Origin: Nocardia vinacea
Lineage (GTDB): Bacteria > Actinomycetota > Actinomycetes > Mycobacteriales > Mycobacteriaceae
Direction of reading: 5' to 3'
Assembly: GCF_035920345.1 (NCBI RefSeq)
Contig: NZ_CP109149.1
Span: forward strand, 1,116,001 to 1,180,000
DNA: 64,000 bases
Part shown: positions 51,560-60,317 of the stretch, in pieces
How the letters are laid out: each line of letters opens with the position of its first letter
How positions within the stretch are numbered: the stretch's first letter is position 1
Made by a program: the position numbers and the translations under genes
Notes under the pieces: generated by a model
The model's input: only the letters and a program-made list of their open reading frames with translations
Databases searched by the model: none
Told to the model about the DNA's origin: nothing

Positions 51560-52930
51560 GTGGGGACCAAGGGGTCTGTGGCTGAGCGCATCGATATCGG
51601 CGAACGGGAGATCCGGGTGCTCGTCGAGAACGGCGAGTACTGGCTGCGCAATCGCGGCGATATCGCGATGATGGTGGTTACCGTCGAGCGGATCCGTGCG
51701 CATTGGCCGCGGGCGCGCATCGGTGTGCTGACCCATCAGCCCGGTGTACTACAGGGTCTGGTGCCGGAGGCCGAGCCGATCTGCGGGCCCGACTGGCGTT
51801 GGGGATCCGACGGCTGGCAAGGAGTGTTATCGCGTACCGCGGGCACGAAAGTGGTTGGGCCGGCGGCATTGTGGTGGCGGGCGACCACGGATGGACCGAA
51901 GGATCGGCTGCGGGCGATCCGTGTACGCGGTCGCGGCGAGATCGATGACGTCGAGGCGAATCCGATAGCGCCTGAACTCGAATTCCCGGTGGAGATTCCG
52001 GCGGCGGTCGAACAGGCCTCGCTGGTGCTCGCGATCGGCGGCGGCTATCTGACCGATGTCGACCGCTATCAGGCGCACCGCACCCTCAACCTGCTCGAAT
52101 ACGCGTCCGCGCATGGTATTCCGACGGCACTGATCGGGCAGGGTATGGGACCCATGCGTGATCCGTATCTGGTCCGCCGCGCCGCCGAGGTGCTGCCGAC
52201 GGTCGACTTCGTCGCGCTGCGTGAAGGACGGCGTGGCTCGGAGTTGCTCGGCAAATTCGGTGTCGAGTCGGACCGGGTGCTGGTCACCGGCGACGATGCG
52301 GTCGAATTCGCCTATCGCAGCCGCGATGCCAGGATCGGCACCGAGATCGGCGTATGTCTGCGTGTCGCGGACTATGCGCAGGTCAGCCTCGAAGCCCAGG
52401 AGATCGTCGGGCAGGTGGTGCGCACCCGTGCCGCGGAGTTGGACGCCGGGCTTATGCCGCTGATCATTTCCGAATACGCCTCCGAGGACCGGCTTTCGAC
52501 GCTGCCGCTGTTGGTGGGGGCGGATAAGGCGCTGCCGCCGGTCGGTCGCGGTGGCACTCCGGCCGATGTCGCCCGGCAGGTCGGGCGGTGTCGCGTCTTG
52601 GTGACCAGTGCCTATCATCTGGCGGTCTTCGCGCTGTCGCAGGGGATTCCGGCCGTCGGTATCACCGCCTCGGAGTATTACGACGACAAATTCCACGGGC
52701 TGGCGCAGATGTTCGGGACCGGACTGCGCGTGGTGCACCTCAACGATCCCGAACTGGAACAAGAATTGACCATGGCGCTGGACGAGCTGTGGGACGATGC
52801 ACCTGCGCTCCGGGACCCGCTGCAACAGCGAGCGGTCGAACAGATCGACGCAGGCCGGAGTGGTTTGGCACGGGTATTCGGGTTGGTGGAAAACGGACCG
52901 GTTCGGTCGGTCCCACAATCAGGGGGATGA
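51560..52930 (+). CDS. Polysaccharide pyruvyltransferase-family protein
   Basis: About 456 residues. The ENGEYWLRNRGDIAMMVVTVERI start, LAIGGGYLTDVDRYQ, GQGMGP and VTSAYHLAVFALSQGIPAVGI are hallmarks of the PF04230 polysaccharide pyruvyltransferase family, which transfers pyruvate ketals or acts on related sugar polymers. It starts with GTG at 51560 after GGGAGGG. It is followed by a small coupled gene. No full polysaccharide cluster surrounds it, though a sugar-transferase remnant lies at 62130. Confidence 0.87.
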   Translation: MGTKGSVAERIDIGEREIRVLVENGEYWLRNRGDIAMMVVTVERIRAHWPRARIGVLTHQPGVLQGLVPEAEPICGPDWRWGSDGWQGVLSRTAGTKVVGPAALWWRATTDGPKDRLRAIRVRGRGEIDDVEANPIAPELEFPVEIPAAVEQASLVLAIGGGYLTDVDRYQAHRTLNLLEYASAHGIPTALIGQGMGPMRDPYLVRRAAEVLPTVDFVALREGRRGSELLGKFGVESDRVLVTGDDAVEFAYRSRDARIGTEIGVCLRVADYAQVSLEAQEIVGQVVRTRAAELDAGLMPLIISEYASEDRLSTLPLLVGADKALPPVGRGGTPADVARQVGRCRVLVTSAYHLAVFALSQGIPAVGITASEYYDDKFHGLAQMFGTGLRVVHLNDPELEQELTMALDELWDDAPALRDPLQQRAVEQIDAGRSGLARVFGLVENGPVRSVPQSGG

Positions 52931-53181
52931 CTGTCGTGACGATGACCGAAATCCTGGCCGCCTGGCGTAATTCGTCGTTCAACCTGTGCAGCCAGACCCC
53001 CACCGTCAGCAAACTGACCGATATGTATCGCTTCCATCACCGCATCGCGAACGACTACCCGGAGCTGGTCCACCGCGGCGATGTGCTGGCCGGGGATGCC
53101 CGCCTGGCCAAGGCCGCATTGCACCGCCCGCGAGTGCGCACGGTAGCCACCGTCCGCAACCGCCCGGATCTGCTGGTCTGA
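52927..53181 (+). CDS. Small conserved-looking protein coupled to the pyruvyltransferase gene
   Basis: About 84 residues. MTEILAAWRNSSFNLCSQTP is followed by a helical His/Arg-rich part (TDMYRFHHRIANDYPEL). The start at 52927 overlaps the upstream stop (ATGA); ATG 52942 is an alternative. No family recognised. Its tight coupling suggests a shared pathway with the pyruvyltransferase-like protein. Confidence 0.62.
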   Translation: MTVVTMTEILAAWRNSSFNLCSQTPTVSKLTDMYRFHHRIANDYPELVHRGDVLAGDARLAKAALHRPRVRTVATVRNRPDLLV

Positions 53182-53328
53182 CACATGAACTGGCAGTTTC
53201 GCCGAGCTGCCTATGCGGTGGATCCCGGATCGGCAAACTAAAGAGTCTGTTAACTAATCCGTTGCGGGCGCGCGCCCTGGGGCGAGTCGCAGTAGACATG
53301 TGCTGAGGACTCGCGGCAGGAAGCGTTG

Positions 53329-54570
53329 GTGTGGATGGTTATTGATCATGTGACGCCGGGCGCGTTGCTATCGAGCACACTTCCGGACGAGCGCGGGCGG
53401 TTCGGTGAGTTCGGCGGCAGGTATGTTCCCGAAGGTCTGATGGCGGCGCTGCTGGAATTGGAACAGACCTATGCGGTGGCGCGGGCCGATGCCGGATTCC
53501 GCGACGAACTTCGTGAATTGCTGCGTAGCCGGGTCGGCCGTCCCACGCTGTTGCATCAGGTGCCGCGCTTCGCCGAGTTGCTCGCGGTGCCGGGCGTGCG
53601 GGTGTATCTGAAGCGCGAGGATATGACCCATACCGGTGCGCACAAGATCAATAACGCACTGGGCCAGGGATTGCTGGCCAAGCGGATGGGCAAGACCAGG
53701 ATCATCGCCGAGACCGGTGCCGGTCAGCACGGAGTCGCGGTGGCGACCGTCTGCGCGATGCTCGGCATGACGTGCGTCATTTATATGGGCGCGCACGATA
53801 TGCATCGCCAGGCCTCCAATGTCATGCGGATGACGTTGCTCGGCGCGGAGGTGCGTCCGGTGGAGACCGGCAGCCGCAGACTCAAGGAGGCAATCAGCGA
53901 GTCGGTGCGCGATTGGGTGTCGAACCTCGACACCACGCACTACCTGTTCGGCACCTCGGCCGGGCCCGCACCGTATCCGATGATCGTGCGCGATCTGCAA
54001 ACCGTCATCGGCCGCGAGACCCGACTGCAGATCCTGAAATCCGAAGGCCGACTACCGGATTACCTCGTGGCGTGTGTCGGCGGCGGCAGCAATGCCATCG
54101 GCCTGTTCCACCCCTTCGTCGATGAACCGGAGGTCCGGTTGATCGGTGTCGAGGCCGCGGGCCTCGGCGTCGAAACCGGGGTTCACGCGGCCACCCTCAA
54201 TGCGGGCAGTCCCGGCGAAATGGACGGCGCCTACAGCTATCTGCTGCAGGACGACGACGGACAGGTTACGCCGACCCACAGCATCGCCGCGGGCCTCGAC
54301 TATCCGGGCGTCGGCCCGGAACTCAGCTACCTCAAGGACATCGGTCGCGTCACCTACCGCACCGCCACCGACGCCGTGGCACTGCGCGGCCTGCACGCCC
54401 TCACCCGCACCGAAGGCATCATTCCCGCCCTCGAATCCGCCCACGCTGTCGGCTATGTCCTCGAACTGGCCGAACGCGGTGACCTGCCTGCCGACTCGAT
54501 CGTGGTGCTCGGACTTTCCGGTCGCGGTGATAAGGATCTCGCCATCGCAGCGGAGCGGCTGGCGGGATAA
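53329..54570 (+). CDS. trpB: Tryptophan synthase beta chain, stand-alone
   Basis: About 413 residues, the standard length for Trp[21 protein letters not shown] contains the PLP Lys (106 from this start). [31 protein letters not shown] and [11 protein letters not shown] complete the family signature. It makes tryptophan from indole and serine. The usual partner trpA and the rest of the trp operon are missing here, so this is an orphan, probably second, copy. GTG 53329 has AGGAAG five bases upstream; ATG 53335 is an alternative. Confidence 0.94.
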   Translation: MWMVIDHVTPGALLSSTLPDERGRFGEFGGRYVPEGLMAALLELEQTYAVARADAGFRDELRELLRSRVGRPTLLHQVPRFAELLAVPGVRVYLKREDMTHTGAHKINNALGQGLLAKRMGKTRIIAETGAGQHGVAVATVCAMLGMTCVIYMGAHDMHRQASNVMRMTLLGAEVRPVETGSRRLKEAISESVRDWVSNLDTTHYLFGTSAGPAPYPMIVRDLQTVIGRETRLQILKSEGRLPDYLVACVGGGSNAIGLFHPFVDEPEVRLIGVEAAGLGVETGVHAATLNAGSPGEMDGAYSYLLQDDDGQVTPTHSIAAGLDYPGVGPELSYLKDIGRVTYRTATDAVALRGLHALTRTEGIIPALESAHAVGYVLELAERGDLPADSIVVLGLSGRGDKDLAIAAERLAG

Positions 54571-54609
54571 CCTCTTCGCCGGACGGATGCCGCATGCCAG
54601 GATGGCCGA

Positions 54610-55785
54610 ATGACCAACGGAGCGAGCCGAGTTGCCGAGCATATGGTCGAGCTGATGATGGACTACGGCCAGTTCTGCATAGACGGCGGTTTCGGCGATC
54701 CGGATAACGAAATCGACCTGCTGGATCAGGCGTTCGCGCAGCAGCCGTGCGCCGGGGATGGCACCGTCCTGCTGGTGCTCAGCCCGCATCAGAATAACTT
54801 CGAGATGTCGATCGCGGTACAGGTGTGGGATGGCAGGCCGCCGAACGATCGTGACGACTGGCAGCAGGTATGCGAAGGCCGACTACGTGTCGATTCCGAT
54901 GGGACACTGAGCATCTCGTCGCCGACGGACGGGTGGGCGGACCCGTGTCCGGTGCCGCCCGGCGATTATCTGATCGAAGTCAGTGGTCGCGGATTCGTGA
55001 ACTACGGATGGCCGGGGACCACGACGCCCGGTGATATCTGGCGGATTCGGTTGTGGCCCGACGACGGCGACGACCTGCTGCCGCACCGGCAGTGGGATAT
55101 GCCGGGATACGGAGTTCCGGAAAATGTGCCGATATCCGAGCGGACCGCGCAGGAGGAATTCGCGGACGAGCAGTGGGTTGACGTCATGGATGCCACCGGC
55201 ACGCGACGCATCCGAACCAGTGAACTGGACGCGGAAACTGCGGCGGCCGAGCGCGTGAAATGGGGCGGCGATCCGATACCGGAACTGCGCGAATACGTTT
55301 CGGCGGCGGAGCTGGCTCGCTTCGACCGCCCGCTCGCCGAGGCGATCGCCGCGATGGATGAGCCGACCTTGCGGCGGCTGGCTCGACGGTGCGCCGTCAA
55401 GGCCTGCGAGTTGGCCGATATCGCCGAAAGGCCGTGGATAGCAACGGGATTGATGGCCTTGTGCGAAGGGCGACCGCTACCCGCGCCGTTCGACGACATG
55501 CCGACCGCCTTCGAGCGACTGGAGGGCGAGGAGTTCGGCCCCGCCGAGGACAATTCGCGCCAACTCGTCGCAACCATCGGCGAATCGACGCGTTCGCAGA
55601 CGAATCCCTTCGATATCGGTCCCGTACATCGCCCCTTCTTCGCACTCGGCGCCATCGAGCACGCGACGAATCCGGATGCATTGGCCGCGGCGATAGCCAC
55701 ACTGCATACCGCCGCACTCACCTTCGGTGCCGATGCCCCGGTGCTATTCGGCGAAATCGGCAGCGAGTTCCGCTCGGTCGGCTGA
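54610..55785 (+). CDS. Protein of unknown function
   Basis: 391 residues, not recognised. The N-terminal third looks like a beta-rich domain (GTVLLVLSPHQNNFEMSIAV, GDYLIEVSGRGFVNYGWPG, IWRIRLWP). The middle and C-terminal parts are mostly helical (LRRLARRCAVKACELADIAE). It resembles the multi-part immunity or effector-associated proteins that surround toxins, but no toxin is apparent. The ATG at 54610 is the natural start. Its last 42 bases overlap the 3' end of the PKS gene on the other strand. Confidence 0.7.
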   Translation: MTNGASRVAEHMVELMMDYGQFCIDGGFGDPDNEIDLLDQAFAQQPCAGDGTVLLVLSPHQNNFEMSIAVQVWDGRPPNDRDDWQQVCEGRLRVDSDGTLSISSPTDGWADPCPVPPGDYLIEVSGRGFVNYGWPGTTTPGDIWRIRLWPDDGDDLLPHRQWDMPGYGVPENVPISERTAQEEFADEQWVDVMDATGTRRIRTSELDAETAAAERVKWGGDPIPELREYVSAAELARFDRPLAEAIAAMDEPTLRRLARRCAVKACELADIAERPWIATGLMALCEGRPLPAPFDDMPTAFERLEGEEFGPAEDNSRQLVATIGESTRSQTNPFDIGPVHRPFFALGAIEHATNPDALAAAIATLHTAALTFGADAPVLFGEIGSEFRSVG

Positions 55786-58700
55786 CCGAAGCAGGGCCAA
55801 CTCCTCGGCGAGGATCTTCACCGTGTCGCGAATCTGGTCCTCTGTGTGGCATGCGGTGACGAAGAAGCGCAGGCGGGCAAGGTTTTCCGGGACAGCGGGG
55901 TAAATAATCGGGTTGACGTTGATGCCGCGGCGCAACAGCGCGTTCGACAGTGTCAGTGTCTGCAACGAGTCGCCGATGATGCAAGGGATGATCGGTGTGT
56001 CCGCGCTGTCACCGGTGTCGATACCGGCGTCGCGAGCCAGGCGCAGGAACAGTTGTGCGTTGTGCCGCAGGCGATCCAGTGGTGTGCGGTCGGTGCGCAG
56101 TTGGCGGATCGCCGCCGCCGATGCGGCCGCGTTCATCGGGGTCATGCCGACGCTGTAGACGAATCCCGGTGTGGTGTATTTGAGGAAGCGGATCAGCTCG
56201 GCGCTGCCCGCCACATAGCCGCCGCATCCGGCAAGCGCCTTCGACATGGTGCCGGACCACAATTCGACATCGCCGCGATCGACGCCGAAGTATTCGCCGA
56301 TCCCGCCGCCGCCGGCACCGAGCACACCGATGCTGTGCGCCTCGTCGATCATCAACAGCGCTTGGTGCTTCCGCTTGACCTCGATGATCGCGGGCAGATC
56401 CGGAATATCGCCGTCCTGGCTGTAGACGCCCTCGATCAGGATCAGCACGCGGCGATACTGGTGCCGGATTTCGGTGAGCAGCTGGTCGAGTGCCGCATGG
56501 TCGTTGTGCGGGAACGGCCGCCGCGTCGCGCCGGACAGTTTGCAGCCCTGCAGGATGCTGTCGTGCGCGAGGCTGTCGTGGATCACCAGATCCTCCGGAC
56601 CGACAATGTGCCCGATGATCGTGACGTTCGTCGAATGGCCGCCGACGAGTGCGATCGCATCCTCGGTGCCGAGCAACCCCGCGAGTTCGGCCTCCAGTTC
56701 ACGGTGCACCGGCTTTTCACCGGAGAGCACGCGGCTGGCCGAACACGAACTGCCGTAGCGGGCGACCGAATCCTGGACCGCCGTCACAACTGCCGGATGA
56801 CCGGACAGGCCCAGGTAGTTGTAGCTGGAGAAGTTGAGCACGGGCGCGCCGTCGATCACCGAGGTGTCCCGGGTGACGCCGTCGTTGATCAGGAAGTACG
56901 GATTCGACAGCCCGAGTGCCTCCGCGCCGGAGAGCCGATCGGCGATCGCCCGCACCTCGGCGAAGTCGGAGATCCGATACTCCGGCGCGACGGTCACGCG
57001 CTCGGGTTCCGGCGCGGCGGGTGCGGGCGCAGCGGGTGCAGGCACAGCGGGCGCGGGCGAAGCGGCGACCTGATCCGCGACATAGCCGATGACATCACCC
57101 AGTGTCGTCGTCGCTGTGAACCAGCTCGGATCGATGGTCAGTCCGGGAAGTTTGCGGACGAGTCCGCCGAACAGGTCGGTGAGCATGATCGAATCGAGTC
57201 CGAGGCCGTCGGTGATCGTCCGGTCGTCCCGCACTAGGTCGGCCGGGAAGCCGCTGACCCGGGCCACCTCCGCGCGCACGATGCCGGCGACCGCCTCCGG
57301 GCTGACCGACGACCGCTCGGTGTCCGGCAGCGGTGTCCGGATCTCGGTGGATCCCGTCGCGACACTGGCCAATACGGCGGCCTGCTCGCGGAAGAGTGCG
57401 ATCAATTGATCCATAGTGGTTGTTGCCTCAGGGGTTGTGGAAGTCGTTGTGTGGGTGGGGGGTTCGACCCAGAATCGGTGTTCGGTCGAGAACTCGTAGG
57501 TCGGCAGGCGGCGACGGACTCGTTGCGCCGGTGCGTAGAGTCGATCCCAATCGGGGGTGAAACCGTCGCGGTACAGCGCGGCAAGGGTCTGCGTGAATTC
57601 GGTGCCGGTCGCACCCGGTCCGGGGCTGGGCGCGAGGCAGCGCGCCGCCAGCTCGGGCCGAATCCGACCGACCAGCGCCGCCAGGACCTTTCGCGGGCCG
57701 ATCTCGATGACATGGCTGGGCTCGGTGCCTAGTGCCGCCTCCACGGCGTCGGAGAATCGGACGGTGGCACAGACGTGTTCGGTCCAGTACGCGGCGTCCA
57801 TCGGCTCGGAAGCATCGAGCAGGCGTCCGCGTACGGTCGAATAGACGGGAATATTCGGTGCACGGTAGACGCAGTCGCGGGCGATGGCCTCGAACTCCGC
57901 CAGCATCGGTTCCATCAGCGGGCTGTGGAACGCGTGGGAAACGTTGAGCGCCTTCGTGATCACCGCACGAGCGTCGAGTGCCGCCCGGATCCGCTCGATC
58001 GCCACGGCCGGACCGGAGAGCACGAGATCTGCCGCACCATTGACGGCGGCGACCGCAACCAAGGGTTCCTCGGCGAGCAGATCGGCCACCCGGTTCTCGG
58101 CCGCGCGTACCGCGAGCATCGCACCGCCCGTCGGTAATTGCTGCATCAGCCGACCGCGCGCGACCACCAACCGACACGCGTCGTCGAGGTCGAAAACTCC
58201 CGCCACCGCCGCGGCCGCGAATTCGCCGATGCTGTGCCCGATGAGCCATGCGGGCCGCACGCCCGCGTCGGCGAGTGACCGGGCGAGTGCGTATTCCATC
58301 GCGAAGATGGCGGGTTGTGCGAGGTCGGTGCGGTCGATATCGATGCTCTCATCGAGCAGCAGGTCGCGCACCGAGCGATCCAGGTGCTCGATCATGCAAT
58401 CGTCGACCGCCCACAGGGCGTGCTGGAACAACGGGTTCGTCGCGTCCAATGCCCGTGCCATACCGGCGAATTGCGAGCCCTGACCGGTGAACATCCAACC
58501 GGTGCCGACCGCTTGTGCCACTCCGATTTCGGGTTCGCCCCGCAGGCGTGCGATAGCGTCGGCACGATCGGTCGCGACAATCGCCATTCGAGTGCGCCCG
58601 GAAGATTTGACCTGGTTACTGGTCCAGCACAGCTGCGCGAACCGATCCTCCGGTACCGTCGCCAATGCGTCGGCGAGGCGAAGCGCGTTGCGCCGCAGTC

Positions 58701-60027
58701 CTTCCTGATCATTCGATGACAGCGTGAGTACGCCGCCCCCGGACGCCGCCGGAGCCGGCTTCGCGGGTGCGCTGGCCAGCACGATGTGCGCATTCGTACC
58801 ACCGATCCCGAAGCTGCTGACCCCGCCGAGCGCCGGTCCGTGCAGCGGCATCGGTTCCGCGACCAGGCGCAGACCATGGCGACTCATCCGCAGCTGGGGG
58901 TTTTCCTGCTCGGCGAATCTCGTCGGCGCGACTACACCGTGATGCAGACCGAGCGCGACCTTGATCAGTCCGGCGACGCCCGCAGCGCCCTCGGTATGGC
59001 CGAGATTGCCCTTGATGGAACCGATGCCGCAGGGTTCGGCTCGGTTCGCCCCGTGCAGTGCGCCGAGCGCCTTGACCTCGATCATGTCACCGAGAATCGT
59101 TCCGGTGCCGTGCGCTTCGATGAAGTCCACGTCCTCCGGCCGTACACCGGCCCGCTGATAAGCCTCGGTGATCACTTGCTGCTGTGCCCACCGGTTCGGC
59201 GCGGTGATGCCGTTGCTGCGGCCGTCGGAGTTGACCGCGCTGCCCTTGATCACCGCGTAGATCGGCAGCCCCTCGGCCACCGCATCGGCCAAACGCCGCA
59301 GCACGAGCACGGCGACACCCTCACCGCGCACGATCCCATCGGCGTTGCCGCTGAACGGTTTACAGCGAGCATCGGGTGCGGAAAGGCCCGCCTGGGTGTA
59401 GAACACACCGACGGCCGGGGTGAGAACGAGGTTCACGCCACCGGCGACCGCCTGATCGCATTCGCCGGAAGCCAGTGCACCACAGGCGAGATGGACCGCG
59501 ACCAGCGATGACGAACAGGCGGTATCGACCGCGATACTCGGACCGCGGAGATCGAGCTGATAGGACAGCCGGTTCGCGGTCATGAAATACCCGTTGCCCG
59601 AACCGTGCTGCGGTGTGATGGCGGCGTAATCGCTCATCTGCAGGTTCGCCCATTCATTGGCCATCACACCGACGAAAACCCCGGTGCGGGTGCCGGACTG
59701 GGCCCGTGGATCGAGTGCGGCATCTTCGAATGCGCGCCAGGTGGCCTGCAGCAGCAGGCGCTGTTGCGGATCCATCGCCTCGGCCTCGCGCGGTGCGATA
59801 CCGAAGAATTCGTGATCGAACGCGTCCGCGTCGTCGATGAATCCGCCGCTGCGGGTATTGATGGTGCCGGGTGCACCGGCAGGGTCGTGGAAGTCGTCGG
59901 CATGCCAGCGGTTCGCGGGCACCTCCGAAATGGCGTCGCGTCCGTCGAGCAGCAGCTGCCACAGTGCGGCAGGATCGGGTGCTTGCGGGAATCGGCAATC
60001 CAGGCCGACGATCGCGATGTCCGTCAT
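55744..60027 (-). CDS. Single-module PKS with C-terminal alpha-oxoamine synthase (KS-AT-ACP-AOS)
   Basis: 1,427 residues. Ketosynthase 1-425: Cys171 (TACSSSL), His306 and His344. Acyltransferase about 510-800: GHSIGE with Ser599 and HAFH at 698-701, the malonyl-CoA-selecting motif. ACP about 905-985: LGLDS with Ser946. After an Ala/Pro linker, residues about 1020-1420 form a class II aminotransferase-fold alpha-oxoamine synthase: NFSSYNYLGLSGHP, DEAHSIGVLG and SGTMSKALAG with PLP Lys1263. There are no KR, DH, ER or TE domains. Such AOS domains release a thioester by decarboxylative condensation with an amino acid. Start ATG 60027 overlaps the ACP stop (ATGA); the longer open frame to 60249 is a shadow of the ACP gene. 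Confidence 0.95.
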   Translation of the reverse strand: MTDIAIVGLDCRFPQAPDPAALWQLLLDGRDAISEVPANRWHADDFHDPAGAPGTINTRSGGFIDDADAFDHEFFGIAPREAEAMDPQQRLLLQATWRAFEDAALDPRAQSGTRTGVFVGVMANEWANLQMSDYAAITPQHGSGNGYFMTANRLSYQLDLRGPSIAVDTACSSSLVAVHLACGALASGECDQAVAGGVNLVLTPAVGVFYTQAGLSAPDARCKPFSGNADGIVRGEGVAVLVLRRLADAVAEGLPIYAVIKGSAVNSDGRSNGITAPNRWAQQQVITEAYQRAGVRPEDVDFIEAHGTGTILGDMIEVKALGALHGANRAEPCGIGSIKGNLGHTEGAAGVAGLIKVALGLHHGVVAPTRFAEQENPQLRMSRHGLRLVAEPMPLHGPALGGVSSFGIGGTNAHIVLASAPAKPAPAASGGGVLTLSSNDQEGLRRNALRLADALATVPEDRFAQLCWTSNQVKSSGRTRMAIVATDRADAIARLRGEPEIGVAQAVGTGWMFTGQGSQFAGMARALDATNPLFQHALWAVDDCMIEHLDRSVRDLLLDESIDIDRTDLAQPAIFAMEYALARSLADAGVRPAWLIGHSIGEFAAAAVAGVFDLDDACRLVVARGRLMQQLPTGGAMLAVRAAENRVADLLAEEPLVAVAAVNGAADLVLSGPAVAIERIRAALDARAVITKALNVSHAFHSPLMEPMLAEFEAIARDCVYRAPNIPVYSTVRGRLLDASEPMDAAYWTEHVCATVRFSDAVEAALGTEPSHVIEIGPRKVLAALVGRIRPELAARCLAPSPGPGATGTEFTQTLAALYRDGFTPDWDRLYAPAQRVRRRLPTYEFSTEHRFWVEPPTHTTTSTTPEATTTMDQLIALFREQAAVLASVATGSTEIRTPLPDTERSSVSPEAVAGIVRAEVARVSGFPADLVRDDRTITDGLGLDSIMLTDLFGGLVRKLPGLTIDPSWFTATTTLGDVIGYVADQVAASPAPAVPAPAAPAPAAPEPERVTVAPEYRISDFAEVRAIADRLSGAEALGLSNPYFLINDGVTRDTSVIDGAPVLNFSSYNYLGLSGHPAVVTAVQDSVARYGSSCSASRVLSGEKPVHRELEAELAGLLGTEDAIALVGGHSTNVTIIGHIVGPEDLVIHDSLAHDSILQGCKLSGATRRPFPHNDHAALDQLLTEIRHQYRRVLILIEGVYSQDGDIPDLPAIIEVKRKHQALLMIDEAHSIGVLGAGGGGIGEYFGVDRGDVELWSGTMSKALAGCGGYVAGSAELIRFLKYTTPGFVYSVGMTPMNAAASAAAIRQLRTDRTPLDRLRHNAQLFLRLARDAGIDTGDSADTPIIPCIIGDSLQTLTLSNALLRRGINVNPIIYPAVPENLARLRFFVTACHTEDQIRDTVKILAEELALLRSADRAELAADFAE

Positions 60028-60290
60028 GCGGCCACAGCGAATTCGGCGGCCAGATATCCGGCGATATCGGCGATGGTGGGGTAGTCGAAAACCAGGGTCG
60101 GGTCGACGTCGAGTGACCACCGGTCCTCGATCTCGCCGCACAGGGTCACCGCCGAAGCGGAGTCGAGGCCGAGCTCGGCGAGCGGAATCGCCGGATCCAC
60201 TTGGTGCGGTGCACGTTCGGTGTAGTCGGCGACGCGCTTCACGAGCCAAACCTGGATCGTTGTCGGGCAGGTGGCAGCGGTGTCGAACAT
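60024..60290 (-). CDS. Stand-alone acyl carrier protein
   Basis: 88 residues with the phosphopantetheine site LAELGLDSASAVTL, Ser44. DYPTIADIAGYLAAEF is the usual last helix. It lies between the FAAL gene (27 bases upstream) and the PKS gene (4-bp overlap), so it is the natural acceptor for the acyl group activated by the ligase and the donor to the ketosynthase. Confidence 0.93.
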   Translation of the reverse strand: MFDTAATCPTTIQVWLVKRVADYTERAPHQVDPAIPLAELGLDSASAVTLCGEIEDRWSLDVDPTLVFDYPTIADIAGYLAAEFAVAA

Positions 60291-60317
60291 ATTCGGCTCC
60301 TCGGCGGTACGGGTCGG

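Noticed and set aside
60028..60249. N-terminal extension of the PKS open frame
   Set aside because: It is the shadow of the free ACP gene; the ketosynthase begins naturally at ATG 60027 (MTDIAIVG).
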